A DNA stretch of 64,000 bases from Rutstroemia sp. NJR-2017a BVV2. Taxonomy: Eukaryota > Ascomycota > Leotiomycetes > Helotiales > Rutstroemiaceae. Numbering within the stretch: the stretch's first letter is position 1; the number at the start of each line of letters is the position of its first letter. Positions 47,084 to 57,639 of the stretch are shown in pieces. Location: the NCBI GenBank assembly GCA_002946415.1, contig NJPS01000074.1, positions 703,816-767,815 of the forward strand. The letters are read 5' to 3'. The position numbers were made by a program, and so were the translations under genes. Below the pieces are notes generated by a model, which saw only the letters and a list, made by a program, of their open reading frames with translations, searched no databases and was not told the DNA's origin.

Positions 47084-48089
47084 AGTTGTGAGGTTGAATG
47101 ATGGGTCTCGTATGATAATGATGGGATGGAAGAAGAGCGGCAATGAATACAAGGCTAAAAGCCTGCAGATATGGAGGCTAACGAGATGATATTAAAATGA
47201 TGAGATGTATGATATCGATATCCGATTGAAGTCGGGGATAAAAATGCAAATACATGGGTTGGAAGATGGGAGAGATCAGCGTCATCCAGGATTTCGGGAC
47301 ACAATGGGCATGGATAAAAATGGCAATGAAATGAATTGAACTGAACGGGAAACATGCCATTATAAATTTGCAGTGCAATGTCCATCATCTGTCTTTGTAT
47401 CATGCCCCTGGATTCAAAATACAGCTTAGCATATCTTCATTACCGCTGGAAAGGTGCTGCGCGAATAGTCTGATATCTGCGTAGCTAGTTGTTCCCATGA
47501 GATGAGGCTGCCTTGTGAAAGAGAATCAAGTTTGATGTGGTTTGCGCAATGCCCAAGATATCAGTTCAGTTCAGTTTCTTGGATTGCTTCAAGCTTCGTA
47601 AGAAAGTTGTAGTAAGAATATATATATTTTTATTTGGAATTTCTATCTATTAAGTCAAACTTCTTGTCTTTTCTTTTTCTGTTCTTCTTCTTCTTCTTCT
47701 TCTTCTTCTCTTTCCCACACAAATACAATATATGAAAAATGAAGTACGTGTAAAAAGTTCTACCAGGGTATCTACCGACCATTGTGAAATTGTGATCTAA
47801 GTCCAGTCCATACTCCAGGTCTTCATGCATGCAGAATCATGATCTTGTGTCTTCATATCTTCGTTTTCTACCCTTTCCCCCCGAGTCTCGAAAGCCTTTT
47901 GCCGTTTGCCGTTCAATTTCAGTTTCAAATTGATGCTTTCCGTTCGCTCGCCCTCAAGTCTATTGACGAACCGGCCATCCCCCTCCAGTTAGACTGGATT
48001 TCCATTCTCAATGCTCTCTCCACTATCCAACGCCTAGCCTAGCTCCTCGGCTGGACTTGAGTTACTATAGAATTTATAGTCCTCTCCGT
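47084..48089. other. Convergent 3' region between ILV3 and the acyltransferase gene
   Basis: Contains a TTC microsatellite listed separately. No gene recognised. Confidence 0.4.
47682..47709. repeat. (TTC)n microsatellite
   Basis: About nine consecutive TTC units in non-coding DNA. Confidence 0.9.
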
Positions 48090-49080
48090 TCACAGAATGT
48101 GATGCTCGACTTTGGCTTCTGCACCACTGGCTTTGATAACTCCATCACCACTATTTCTGGCCGGCATAGGAATTGGCTTCCCTGCCTTCCTCGATGTCAG
48201 CCCAACTAATTCTTTGAGCATAAGCTCTCTCGTATCCCGTGCGAGATCTTCCACATCTGCGGACGTGAGGTTCTTCGTCTCGATTGGTTTCAACACTGCG
48301 ACAAGTTAGCCCAAAATATTCTTCCCAAAACGCATACAAATGTAGAGAGTAAAATAACATACCCTTAACCGGTATCTTGCCTGCCTTAAACCACCAGCTC
48401 TGCACATGCAAAACATCCGAATAATTCGCAACCACAACCGGGATCACCGGCGCACCCGCCTGAATCGCCAGATGGAACGCCCCCTTCTTAAACGGCAACA
48501 ACATCGGTTCCTTCGCATAACTCCTCGTTCCCTCGGGGAAAATATAAACACTCTGTCTCTTCTCCCTAATCTCCGCCGCCGCCCCCGCCATCGCCTGTCG
48601 CGCATCCTTCGAGTTCGCGCGATCGATAAACACCGTCCCGGACAAACTCATAAACCACCCTAGAACCGGCACATTCTTCAAACTCTTCTTCGCCGTCACC
48701 GAGCAGTATTTCGGGAACACGGACCCCAGCATCAAAACATCGAGTTCGGTCTGATGATTCCCGATGATGACAGCCGGACGAGTGCTCCCGAGATAGTTAT
48801 GCGGATCGTCAACTTCGAATACGACGCCTGTCGTCAGCCACATGCTGTATTTGAAGGCGCGCGCGACGGCCCATTGCGCGATGCGGTGTTCGGCGAAGAG
48901 ACGCAGGAAGATGGAGATGAAGACGCCGTAGCAGGCGCAGGCGACGAGGCAGATGTAGGAGGCGAGGAGGCGGGCGAGGAAGCCCGGGAGAGGGTGGATT
49001 GTGGAGAGCATGTAGAGGGCGAGGGTGAGGAGCACGTAGATTATGGAGAGGTTGAGGAGGTAGGTGAGGAGGGCGAACAT
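48090..49080 (-). CDS. SLC1: 1-acyl-sn-glycerol-3-phosphate acyltransferase, 307 aa
   Basis: Exons 48363-49080 and 48090-48295 (minus strand) give 307 residues. The unspliced frame runs through to 48151 but loses the conserved VLKPIET end, so the spliced form is preferred. Two N-terminal TM segments (residues ~5-28 and ~33-62) are followed by the acyltransferase motifs NHQTELD (108-114; catalytic His-Asp) and FPEGTRS (181-187). GAPVIPVVVANYS is also typical. It acylates lysophosphatidic acid to phosphatidic acid at the ER or lipid droplet, an essential step in glycerolipid synthesis. Confidence 0.93.
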
Positions 49081-49714
49081 TGTGTGTGCGGGGGGAGGTG
49101 AGATGAAGTGGGATGTATAGCTAGCTCAGCGTACGTGCGTGCGTGCGTGTGTGTGTGCGTGCGTCGATCTAGGTACGCACCGACGAGGCCGAGAAAGGTA
49201 GTATCGTCTGGTCTGGTGGGTGCGGGTGGTTTAATCGAATGATGCCAAAGTCCAAACCCCTCGTCCTCGAACGCGTGAAAAGCTTCCAAACGATTGGCGG
49301 AAATACCCTCTCAAGGAGGGAAGTACGGTGACATATGATACCTTCACGGGACGTGGAGAAGAAGCAATTGAAGTATGTGAAAGGTACAGGTCTACCAAGT
49401 TGAGTCCAGAAAATGGTTGAGGATTAATTTTCGTTTTTAGCATAAAATTGGGCTGAGACAAGCTCAAAATGGATTAATGTGGCTGGAAAGACGTCATTTC
49501 ATTCGTTCATGCGCTTTTAAGATTGTTCTGGTGACCTTCTAAAAGAATATTCATGTCATTTCGGGGCACGGCCGTCCGTAACTAGGAGATGATAGACTTC
49601 ATGCATTATGGTCTAGAATAGAAGACATGTGACTTCGATCATTCTTTTCACAATTCTCAGTACATCTCATCTCCACTACTAGATTTATATTCCATTTCGT
49701 TCTCCATAGACTCA
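49081..49714. promoter_or_regulatory. Divergent promoter of SLC1-like and SNO1-like genes
   Basis: The 634 bp between divergent start codons. It includes a GT-rich repeat and no recognised gene. Confidence 0.4.
49131..49164. repeat. GTGC/GT-type microsatellite in the acyltransferase promoter
   Basis: Alternating purine-pyrimidine run of GTGC and GT units about 50 bp upstream of the start codon. Confidence 0.8.
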
Positions 49715-50666
49715 ATGGCCATCAATGACCCCTCCTCGATAACAATCGGTGTTCTCGCCCTGCAAGGCGCCTTCAACGAACACATCCAGCTCCTCCGCAC
49801 CGCCTCTCAAATCCTCGCCTCCCCCTCCATAAAATGGTCTTTCATCGAAGTCCGCAATGAAGGCGAATTAGACTCCTGCGATGCACTCATCATCCCCGGT
49901 GGAGAAAGTACCGCCATTTCGCTGGTTGCGCAGAGATCAAATCTGCTAGAACCACTAAGAGATTTCGTCAAGTGAGTCATTGCGTTTTTACCCCTCCATT
50001 ACCCCTCCATGACCCCTCCCCAACTCGACCCTACGCAAAACTTCCCCCAGCCACTAACCCCCAACCAGAGTCCACCGCAAACCCACCTGGGGCACCTGCG
50101 CCGGACTCATCCTCCTCTCGGAATCCGCCAACCGCACGAAAAAGGGCGGGCAGGAGCTTATCGGCGGGCTAGACGTGCGGGTGAATCGGAATCATTTCGG
50201 ACGTCAGATCGAGAGTTTCCAAGCTGAGCTTGAGCTGCCGTTTCTGAAGCTGGAGGCGCAGGAGGAGAGGCCGTATGAGGCGATTTTTATAAGGGCGCCG
50301 GTTGTGGAGAGGATTTTGGAGACGAGGGAGGGGGAGCAGAGGGGGGAGTTGGAGGAGGAGGGGATAGGTGAAAGTGGGAGAGTGGTTGCGCCGTCGAAGG
50401 AGGTGGCGAGGGAGGTGAGGGGAGAGGTGGCGGGTGAGGTGGGAAAAGGGGTGGAGATTATGGGGAGGTTGAAGGGGAAAGGGGCGGCGGTGAAGGGGGA
50501 GGGGATGGAGGGGACGGGAAATGGAGAGGCGGGGGATATTGTGGCTGTTAGGCAGGCTAATGTTTTCGGGACGAGTTTTCATCCTGAGTTGACTGGCGAT
50601 GCTAGGATACATGTTTGGTGGTTGCAGCAGGTAGTAGAGGCTGTTGAGAAGAGACGTCAATCATGA
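49715..50666 (+). CDS. SNO1: Pyridoxal 5'-phosphate synthase glutaminase subunit (PdxT), 284 aa
   Basis: Exons 49715-49971 and 50069-50666 join in frame to 284 residues. IGVLALQGAFNEHIQLL opens the class I glutaminase fold. PGGEST (61-66), the nucleophile Cys96 in WGTCAGLILL, and the His-Glu pair in TSFHPELTGD complete the catalytic triad. The subunit hydrolyses glutamine and passes ammonia to Snz1/PdxS to make vitamin B6. Between IFIRAPVV and DIVAVRQANVF lies a Gly/Glu/Lys-rich insertion of ~65 residues, absent from bacterial PdxT. The corresponding DNA is almost entirely purines. Fungal homologues often have an insertion here. Confidence 0.93.
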
Positions 50667-51085
50667 TTGGAAGACGACGGGACTGTGTATGTTTTGTAAT
50701 AGTAATATTAGATGCATAGACTTGATAGAGGCATATTGGGCTACATCAGAAAGACAAATGGTGCATTTTGGAGGTAGATAGACTAACCCCTCATATGTTT
50801 GAGGATATAAAAACTGACTTGTACAAACGGATGCACCACTTACACTGGGCGAAGGACAAAAGAAAGAGGTATGAAGTAGAATTTCTTTCAAGCCTAGTAA
50901 AATCTGGCGGTGAGCCTACTCGTCTTTACCTAATAGACCCAAGGTTCAACTCCCTGATCTGTGTATAGAGCGCACTGTTGTTGCGTATGTGCAGGGTTTG
51001 AAGATATAAATTGGGCTAGCCTATGGTTCAACGATGCAACAACTGAATTGGCTTGTATGTGAATAGATAGATGCGATCCAAAAGA
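50667..51085. other. Convergent intergenic region
   Basis: Between the 3' ends of SNO1 and an F-box gene. Nothing recognised. Confidence 0.4.
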
Positions 51086-52741
51086 TCAATAGAAAAAATA
51101 CCTTTCTGATTTATCAGGCTCCTCTACCCCGAACTCCGGTAGTGGTTCCCAAAAGAGCATTTGCCCATTGTCGGCTGGATCATCGTTCGACATCGGCCAT
51201 TTCAGCCCTTTAATCACATATTCCTCCAATAACTGGGCCCATCTGTAATGAGGGCTCTTCTGGCGAGTATGCCTTTTGCCCCTCCACTCTCGATCGTATA
51301 TGGATCCATTCCTGGGGCAACCATTAAGATAATCACTCTGGAGTACAAATTCGAATTTCTGGAGACGAAAATTATCACGCAGGTGTGTGCACAGACGTCT
51401 GTAACGTCCAAGGGTGCCAGGCATCATAATTTCGGAGTCCAGAGACAAATAAATGAGGGTGTCTCTGTGCCGGTCTAGAAATTTGAAGAGCTTGTCCTCC
51501 GTGGTTTGGAAGCTGTAAAGGCATAATGAAGTTAGCATGGGGAATGTGCCTGCGAAGAAACATTTGCCCCATTCGTTTCGAAGCTCTGTGTGTCCGGATA
51601 TGTAGTGCATTTCGTAACACCAATTCAGGTGTAAATGACGCAGCTTTTGCATTGAGAGGATCAGAGCTGCTAGTGAACGGCCGACCAGGGGCGATAAATC
51701 ACTGGGTGTATTGTCCATTGCTCCACGTTCGACACCACGTTGAAAAGGTCTGCGCTCTCTTAGCCTGATCCGCAGCCTCCCCGTATGCAAGCCGGGCTTA
51801 ATGGTGAGCATAAGGTGCTGGAGATTGCTAAAAGACCCATGCATAGTATGGTGTAAATCTATCATCGTCTGTTCTTTTTCATCCCACTCGCAAAAGGCGA
51901 GTATAGGAAAACTGTAGATTACCAGGCTCTCGAGAGATACTGATGAAGGCAAGTTCGATATGGTGTTCATAACGTTCTGAAGCCTTAGGTCAACAATACT
52001 ACTGTCACCAAAATCCAATTTCTTGATGTTCTTGTACCACCATTTAGCAGCCTGGGCGACCCATGGATGGCAGCCGTCCCCCCGGTCAGAATCCCAGCAG
52101 TAACTCCCACCATACCCACAAATCGAGATAGCTTTGAGATTCTTCAGAGACGGTATGCTTTCGGCGAGAATAGTGCCCGTACAGTATCCTTCATGAGACG
52201 CAAGTGCGTCTAAATACATCCTCAACACCTTTAGTATGCCAAGTCTTCTAACTCTGTCTGCATAGTACTTCACAAACTTTCCGTGCGAGACGGCTAGAAG
52301 GTCGATATCTAGGGTATGAATAGAAGACATCATGCCCGGAATTTGAGCCACATCCTGTAAGTTGATCATGTTGCATCTAATCGCCTTCATCCAAAAAGTA
52401 TGCGTTGGATATAGGTATCTTTCGCCAGCCGTAGCCCACGGCTTGCTTGCCAACCTGAGCCTCTTGCGGTCGCCAAGGCCGAGATTCTCGAAAATCATAG
52501 ATGCAATCTCGATAGGTATTGAGCCTATAGGGTTAGATACCGGGTGACGTTGCTTTTCGTTCATAACAAGCCGTCTAATGAATGTTATTGCAATGCATGT
52601 CGTAATCGACAGTATGATCGCTGTATTGCATATCTTACTCGCCATCGTGATTGCTGCAGTACCCGGCTTGTTCGCTATAGTGATATCGAAGTTCGTTGTA
52701 GTGTTGTGTGCCCGAATGAAATGATAATGTTTGGAGGTCAA
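51086..52741 (-). CDS. F-box protein with possible N-terminal TM segment, 551 aa
   Basis: Single exon. The first ATG (52741) gives 551 residues; a second Met at residue 33 begins MASKICNTAIILSITTCIAI, a hydrophobic stretch that looks like a TM anchor. The F-box follows (IGSIPIEIASMIFENLGLGD, RKRLRLASKPW) at about residues 71-107. The remainder is Leu-rich with irregular repeats and a C-terminal block (RDTLIYLSLDSEIM) also found in the two other F-box proteins of this window. F-box proteins recruit substrates to SCF ubiquitin ligases through Skp1. The target is unknown. A TM segment ahead of an F-box is unusual; a later start or an unseen intron could remove it. Confidence 0.75.
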   Translation of the reverse strand: MTSKHYHFIRAHNTTTNFDITIANKPGTAAITMASKICNTAIILSITTCIAITFIRRLVMNEKQRHPVSNPIGSIPIEIASMIFENLGLGDRKRLRLASKPWATAGERYLYPTHTFWMKAIRCNMINLQDVAQIPGMMSSIHTLDIDLLAVSHGKFVKYYADRVRRLGILKVLRMYLDALASHEGYCTGTILAESIPSLKNLKAISICGYGGSYCWDSDRGDGCHPWVAQAAKWWYKNIKKLDFGDSSIVDLRLQNVMNTISNLPSSVSLESLVIYSFPILAFCEWDEKEQTMIDLHHTMHGSFSNLQHLMLTIKPGLHTGRLRIRLRERRPFQRGVERGAMDNTPSDLSPLVGRSLAALILSMQKLRHLHLNWCYEMHYISGHTELRNEWGKCFFAGTFPMLTSLCLYSFQTTEDKLFKFLDRHRDTLIYLSLDSEIMMPGTLGRYRRLCTHLRDNFRLQKFEFVLQSDYLNGCPRNGSIYDREWRGKRHTRQKSPHYRWAQLLEEYVIKGLKWPMSNDDPADNGQMLFWEPLPEFGVEEPDKSERYFFY

Positions 52742-53088
52742 ATGAGATGATGCGTCGAAGAACTCGAGGAGGAAAAACTATAAGATTATCAACGGCGAAG
52801 GTCCAAGAGCGGCTGTAACTTCAACAAAGTGAATCTTACTACTTAGTACACAAGAATAGATAGTATCCTGTGATTTTTCTGCGGTTATTCTCTGTGCCGC
52901 AAGGATTGAATCAACCAACTATTATGTTACAGGCTGCGCCTCTCTTTTTTTGTTTCTTCTTACTTTCAGACAAGGGTCATAACCATGAGCAGCCACTGGG
53001 GATCGAGACTTTCAAGTACATAGTACCTGTCAACCCAGGACTAAAATTGATAAGTCCATGTTAATCATTTAATTATAAGTAGTATTTA
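52742..53088. other. Short intergenic region
   Basis: Promoter of the F-box gene at 51.1-52.7 kb and 3' flank of the next. Nothing recognised. Confidence 0.4.
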
Positions 53089-54591
53089 CTACACCTTCAG
53101 ATCCCGCCATTGCAGACGTGCCACGTCCTTCTTCGACGTCAATCTATTCCAACCATCCCTCCTAACCCAACCCTTCCACTCATCCAACCGTCTCCAATGC
53201 GGAGAATCAAAATTAACCATGGGCCAAGACCACTTCCCCAACACAAACATCTCGAACAACTTTGCATCCGGCACGACGCCCCCACGAGGAACCAGTTCCC
53301 AATCCTCATCGTAGATCTTTTCGTCCTTGGCACTAACCAACAATTGGAATCTCTCCAGCTTTAAGGATTCGCGAAGCCGAGTGAGGATGGATTTAAATGA
53401 GACGCAACTTTTCGTTTTGAGCTGAGGAACGAGAAAGAAATCATGACCAAGTGATAAATACTTCAGAGTTGATTTGTGACGGAGTATGAAATCGTAAAAA
53501 GATGAGTCGATACTTCTTACCTTTGAAAGACGAAGTCTCTCTAGATATGGAAAAGTATTAGAATATAAGGAGTCTTGACAAGCCACTAGATGCGATTCGT
53601 TGGGAAATCGAGATGACATATTAAATGACAAGTCCAGACTGCGGAGATTCTGCATCGACCCGAGGAAGATATTCATGGATGTACTAAGTGAAGATGAATA
53701 GACTCGAAGTAGAGAACTTTCTTCAACTCTGTTCAAACCCAGGCGGAGAGTTTGCACCGTTGAAGTAAGTTCTTGCATGTCGCGGAGAAAGTTAGTATGT
53801 ATACCAGATGGGGAGTCTGGTGCATCCTCGACCACATAGTTCAAATCATCACGAACGAATAAATCTAGTGGGAATGAGTCTAGTACCAGTCTTCGGAGGG
53901 GCTGTCTAAGCTGTCGAGCTGCAAGGAGAATGCAAATATGCCGGATCCCCGATCTTGTAGGAAATGTAGTATCGTAAGAGTCGTAGAAAGTATCCGGTTC
54001 CAGATCCCACCTCCGCTGCAACCCTTCCCACGCCAGTGTAAAGTTAATCTCCGATTCCGCGAAAGGGCATTCTGTAGACGTCGCGGTAACAGTATCGACC
54101 GCCGGAAGTTTGAAGAGGGAATGCAACAGCACAACTGGATCGCAATGCCGTGCCCTGTTCTGGACGATTCGTTCTAGCAGTTGGTTCACTCCGCTCTCAC
54201 TTTTGAATCTACTCTCCAACTTAGTATACCTGTTCACCATCTGGACCTCATGGTCGAATTCTAGCATGTCCAAATCCCCAATGTATATCTTTATGTGCTT
54301 GATGACTTTCGCTAGCCATGGAAGACTGGTGATGTCGCGTAGTCTTGTCATATCATCGCAATGCGGTCGGATGGAGAATACACCTTGTTCAACGAATCTG
54401 CCTACGCGTTTGTTGAATAACCCGGCCACACATACCCCTCCCCAGGCGCGACAGGTCAGGCGTAGGTTTGTGACGTCGCTCGCAGGAAGGAAACTGATGA
54501 TTCGGGACTTAATTTCGTTCGGCAGTCTCGAAAGCGAGTCAATAGAAGAGCTATTGAGAGCCTTGACCGGCGAGGAGAGCGCAATAGGCAT
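53089..54591 (-). CDS. F-box protein, 500 aa
   Basis: Single exon, 500 residues. The F-box is near the N-terminus: IDSLSRLPNEIKSRIISFLP then ASDVTNLRLTCRAWGGV (residues ~17-53). The body is leucine-rich with weak repeats (LRSLDLSFNMSSR, LERLRLSKVRS) suggesting a degenerate LRR-like fold, and ends with KSTLKYLSLGHDFF and LRESLKLERFQLLV. It is expected to be a substrate adaptor of an SCF ubiquitin ligase. It is in tandem with the upstream F-box gene, in the same orientation and ~350 bp apart, which suggests duplication, although the sequences are now diverged. Confidence 0.8.
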   Translation of the reverse strand: MPIALSSPVKALNSSSIDSLSRLPNEIKSRIISFLPASDVTNLRLTCRAWGGVCVAGLFNKRVGRFVEQGVFSIRPHCDDMTRLRDITSLPWLAKVIKHIKIYIGDLDMLEFDHEVQMVNRYTKLESRFKSESGVNQLLERIVQNRARHCDPVVLLHSLFKLPAVDTVTATSTECPFAESEINFTLAWEGLQRRWDLEPDTFYDSYDTTFPTRSGIRHICILLAARQLRQPLRRLVLDSFPLDLFVRDDLNYVVEDAPDSPSGIHTNFLRDMQELTSTVQTLRLGLNRVEESSLLRVYSSSLSTSMNIFLGSMQNLRSLDLSFNMSSRFPNESHLVACQDSLYSNTFPYLERLRLSKVRSIDSSFYDFILRHKSTLKYLSLGHDFFLVPQLKTKSCVSFKSILTRLRESLKLERFQLLVSAKDEKIYDEDWELVPRGGVVPDAKLFEMFVLGKWSWPMVNFDSPHWRRLDEWKGWVRRDGWNRLTSKKDVARLQWRDLKV

Positions 54592-55848
54592 CGTCGCGGA
54601 TTGTTGTGGATGTTAACGAGAATATCCTAGAAGTTGAGCAGGTAAGTATCTAGCACTGCGCCACCTTGATATATTACCATGATGGGTGAGACTTTGACAG
54701 AGGATGGTATTTATAATAGAATAAGTACCAACGGCACTACCAACACTGGCGACGGCCATGATGGTTTAGATGGCCGTTGAGGTCGAACAGAGGTCCAGCC
54801 GAAGTCGAGAATACTAATTAGGCACATAGACGCTGAAGGCGCTACGATACGCGATTATGACGTGGGACAAAGCAGGCACTGCAGGGACCCCACAACCTCA
54901 ACTTTTCCTTACACAAAAGCGTCGACTATGGCATAGCTCTCTCTGTTGGAAATTGTGCATAGCATAGCATGATCGGGCGATAGTTACTTCATCAGCTTCG
55001 GTGAGATGACAGCTTACATCTGTTATCTCCGTATCACGTCAAGTTTGACGTCATTCTAGAACTGGGGTGGCCTGATAACTGCCATACCAACAAGGTCCAG
55101 AGAGCGACCCCGAGGGAGCTTTCAGTTGTTGGCAACGCCCTTGTGGTTTCGTGTGCTCTCGATGCCAAAGACAACAATGGCCATAATATACTTCTTTTGT
55201 GTCATCCTCGTGGGTTGCTACTTTACCGATACTCTCAGGTTACACAACAGCCTCAGTCGTGATACAAGATATTAATGGGGGTGCAATAGGTGGGCTCCGT
55301 AAAGCAATACGGTACGATGGGAGCACTAGGGCGACATATATGCCCTATCTCTTAGCTTCATGTTAGTGGAAGGTTTGAGCCTAACCTACTAACGATGTTA
55401 AGTTTGCATCCCGGCGCGCAACGAGAACGTTAGATCCGCGAAACCCGCAAGGTCGATGGAGGTTCTTCTACGACCCTTTCGAAGGGGAAATTGGCCATCT
55501 CTTGATAATGCGGTAGTGAAAGCAAGCTACTCCTCCAGGCTCTGCTGCTTCTTGCAGTACCAAGAATCGGGGCAGACGCCTGTTCGCGACCGTTGACTGT
55601 CAGATTAGGAGATGTGATCTTAACCAACATGAGCTAGTGCAACGGCTACTTTGCAATGTGCAAGAGATAGGTATCCACTAGGTATTCACTAGATCCAGGT
55701 AAGCAACGAACGCGTATTCACTTAACTTTCTGAATCCCCGCACCTCAATTCTCATCGTGCAACAAGCAGCGACCTTTACTCTTGCCGGCCGCCATCTCTG
55801 CACTCCCTTCCGTGATATCTCCCAAATACAACCAGGTCTAACTCCACT
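54592..55848. other. 1.26 kb between an F-box gene and the AurE-like gene
   Basis: Shared divergent promoter region. Short ORFs only; no gene or repeat recognised. Confidence 0.4.
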
Positions 55849-56580
55849 ATGACGATCATTTATGCCGCAGCAACTGTTTATGTCAATCCACCTGGAGAAA
55901 CACCAGTGTTGTCCCTTGAGCAATTATGGAAAGGGTTAGAGCTTAAGGTTCGGTATGCACATTGTCCTTCCCTTCGCTCTTCTTCATAAAGACTCGACCT
56001 CTACTGGCGTCATGGACTATCAATCTTGAGCCCACCGGAGACTTCCGTGGGCATTCAGCAATTGGAAAGATCAACTGAATGATGGAGTTTCTAGCAAGCC
56101 ACAGCTCTTCCTTCCAGTAATTGAAAGCTGCAAAGTCCTTTCCGACGAAAATGAAACTGTCTCGAGAGAAGTTCTTTTCAAAGCAGGTTCGTTCACCCCC
56201 ATCATCCACCTTGTGGACTTGATAGCCCACATTACCCCTGGTATATATGACTGATCCCACTTCCCGATCTCCTAGGTGGCCCAACAAGCGATCCCGTTGT
56301 CGAAACCATTACCCACCTGCCCCCTGTTGGCTCAGAGGCCAAGTCAGGTGTTGAGACATTTGCAATGAGAGGTTCTCAAAGCAAAGTGCTTAACATTGTG
56401 AGTGAAGGCCCGGAGGGAGAATTGATGTTGACGTTCACCTTTGAATGGGAGCACAAGGATATTGAGAAAGGAAGTGAAAAGGAGAAAGAGAAGCAAAAGG
56501 GATATCAAAGCACAGCCCCAAAGGCAGCAACCGGAACTGTGAAAGCTATTAGAGAGATGATTCGGAAGGGTGAATTGTGA
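55849..56580 (+). CDS. AurE-like/DUF1857 SRPBCC-fold protein, 166 aa
   Basis: Exons 55849-55952, 56095-56186 and 56276-56580 join in frame to 166 residues. VNPPGETPVLSLEQLWKGLE near the start, then KPQLFLPVIESCKVLSDENE and REVLFKAGGPTSDPVVE, are characteristic of the fungal DUF1857 family (SRPBCC/Bet v1-like fold). This includes AurE of the aurofusarin polyketide pathway. The first intron is 142 nt and the second 89 nt, longer than usual here, so the gene is easily missed. No secretion signal. The family is thought to bind hydrophobic ligands. There is no polyketide synthase in this window, so a cluster role cannot be claimed. Confidence 0.82.
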
Positions 56581-57182
56581 AATTTCAATCCTTACTATGG
56601 AGATGAAGATGTGATTTTATGATCATCATGCTTATATTGTAAGCAATACACCAATTCAATGGGATCAACTACCCAGCTATTTGCGCGCTCAATGTCGTTG
56701 ATGACCTCTTGGAACGGAGATGATATCTGTTTTTCGTCATTAAGCGGTGATGAAACAAGTTGCTTGCGATCATACTGTTGGCCAGCGGAAAGCTTCCGTC
56801 TAATTCACTGGTTCCAGTGGTCTGTACGACTCTGCGCCGGAAATCACGCGACTCCGCGTTCTTTCGTGATCTTGAAGTTTGAAAATTTCGTGACCCGCTC
56901 TTCACCATTCAATACTCACCCATAAGTCAGATATTCACTCTAATTCTGAGGGGCAATAAATTAGACGCAAAATCCACTCTCTTCTTTCTCAGTCTTTCTG
57001 CTGTTCACCTATCGCAAGAATACTTTTACCTACTTACGACTGCCACAAACTACGACCATTCCATTCACAAGAGTTCTCTCGTTCACAACGCAATTTTGAC
57101 GCGCGCTTCCTCTCGATATTTCAACTTTCTCTACTAACGTCATTTCAATTAACCCTACAAACAATCTTCAAAGCAAGAATTT
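56581..57182. other. Promoter and leader of the SUMO gene
   Basis: No gene recognised. The stretch from ~56,940 to 57,180 is rich in pyrimidines, with many TTC and CAC words, as in fungal promoters and leaders. Confidence 0.4.
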
Positions 57183-57231
57183 GTAAGTAAACCATCCATA
57201 TATTGACCTGCACATCTTCCCTCCTCTGCAG
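57183..57231 (+). other. Predicted 5'-UTR intron of the SUMO gene
   Basis: GTAAGT donor at 57183 and CTGCAG acceptor ending at 57231, with a pyrimidine-rich tract before the acceptor. It is 49 nt, typical for this genome. Confidence 0.6.
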
Positions 57232-57233
57232 CA

Positions 57234-57257
57234 ATGAATCAAGAACAGCGAATCTAA
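57234..57257 (+). promoter_or_regulatory. Short upstream ORF in the SUMO leader
   Basis: An ATG directly after the predicted 5'-UTR intron opens a 7-codon frame (MNQEQRI, then TAA) that ends 40 nt before the SUMO start codon. It could reduce translation of the main frame. This is sequence-only evidence. Confidence 0.45.
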
Positions 57258-57297
57258 CTCTTCTTCACCAGAAACTCCGATCGAAGTACTCTCTAAA

Positions 57298-57639
57298 ATG
57301 GTTAAATCACCTTCGGCAACACCACCGCACTCTACCCCGCAGAAAGATGATGGCGCAGGACCTGTTCAAGCATCTGAAGCTGAAGTTAAACCAGGTTCCA
57401 TCATCATTAAAGTTGGGGACCAAGCAGGACAAGAAATTGTCTTCAAGCTGAAGCGCAATAAAGTACTGGGAAAATTGATGGCAGCATATTGTGAAGCAAA
57501 GAGCATCAAAAACCAGGATGACGTCCGATTCTTGTACGATGGCGAACGCCTCAAAGGACCAGAGACACCAGACTCCTTGGAGATGGAGGATGAAGATCGG
57601 ATAGACGTGTTTTTGACGCAGATTGGTGGTAGTATTTGA
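57298..57639 (+). CDS. SMT3: Ubiquitin-like modifier SUMO, 113 aa
   Basis: Single coding exon, 113 residues. A flexible N-terminal arm (~35 residues) is followed by the beta-grasp domain: IIIKVGDQAGQEIVFKLKRN, VRFLYDGERLKGPETPDSLE, MEDEDRIDVFLTQIGG. The diglycine is followed by Ser-Ile, which a Ulp protease would remove to expose the conjugating GG end. FLYDGxRL and TPxSLEMEDxD are typical SUMO signatures. It is ligated to target lysines by Aos1-Uba2 and Ubc9. The domain is somewhat diverged (Gln in IGQE, FLTQIGG), so a second SUMO-like paralogue is possible, but one gene per genome is usual. Confidence 0.9.
   Translation: MVKSPSATPPHSTPQKDDGAGPVQASEAEVKPGSIIIKVGDQAGQEIVFKLKRNKVLGKLMAAYCEAKSIKNQDDVRFLYDGERLKGPETPDSLEMEDEDRIDVFLTQIGGSI

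Noticed and set aside
48406..49101. Open plus-strand frames opposite the acyltransferase gene
   Set aside because: Antisense of a well-supported conserved gene; GC-skewed codons produce long shadow frames.
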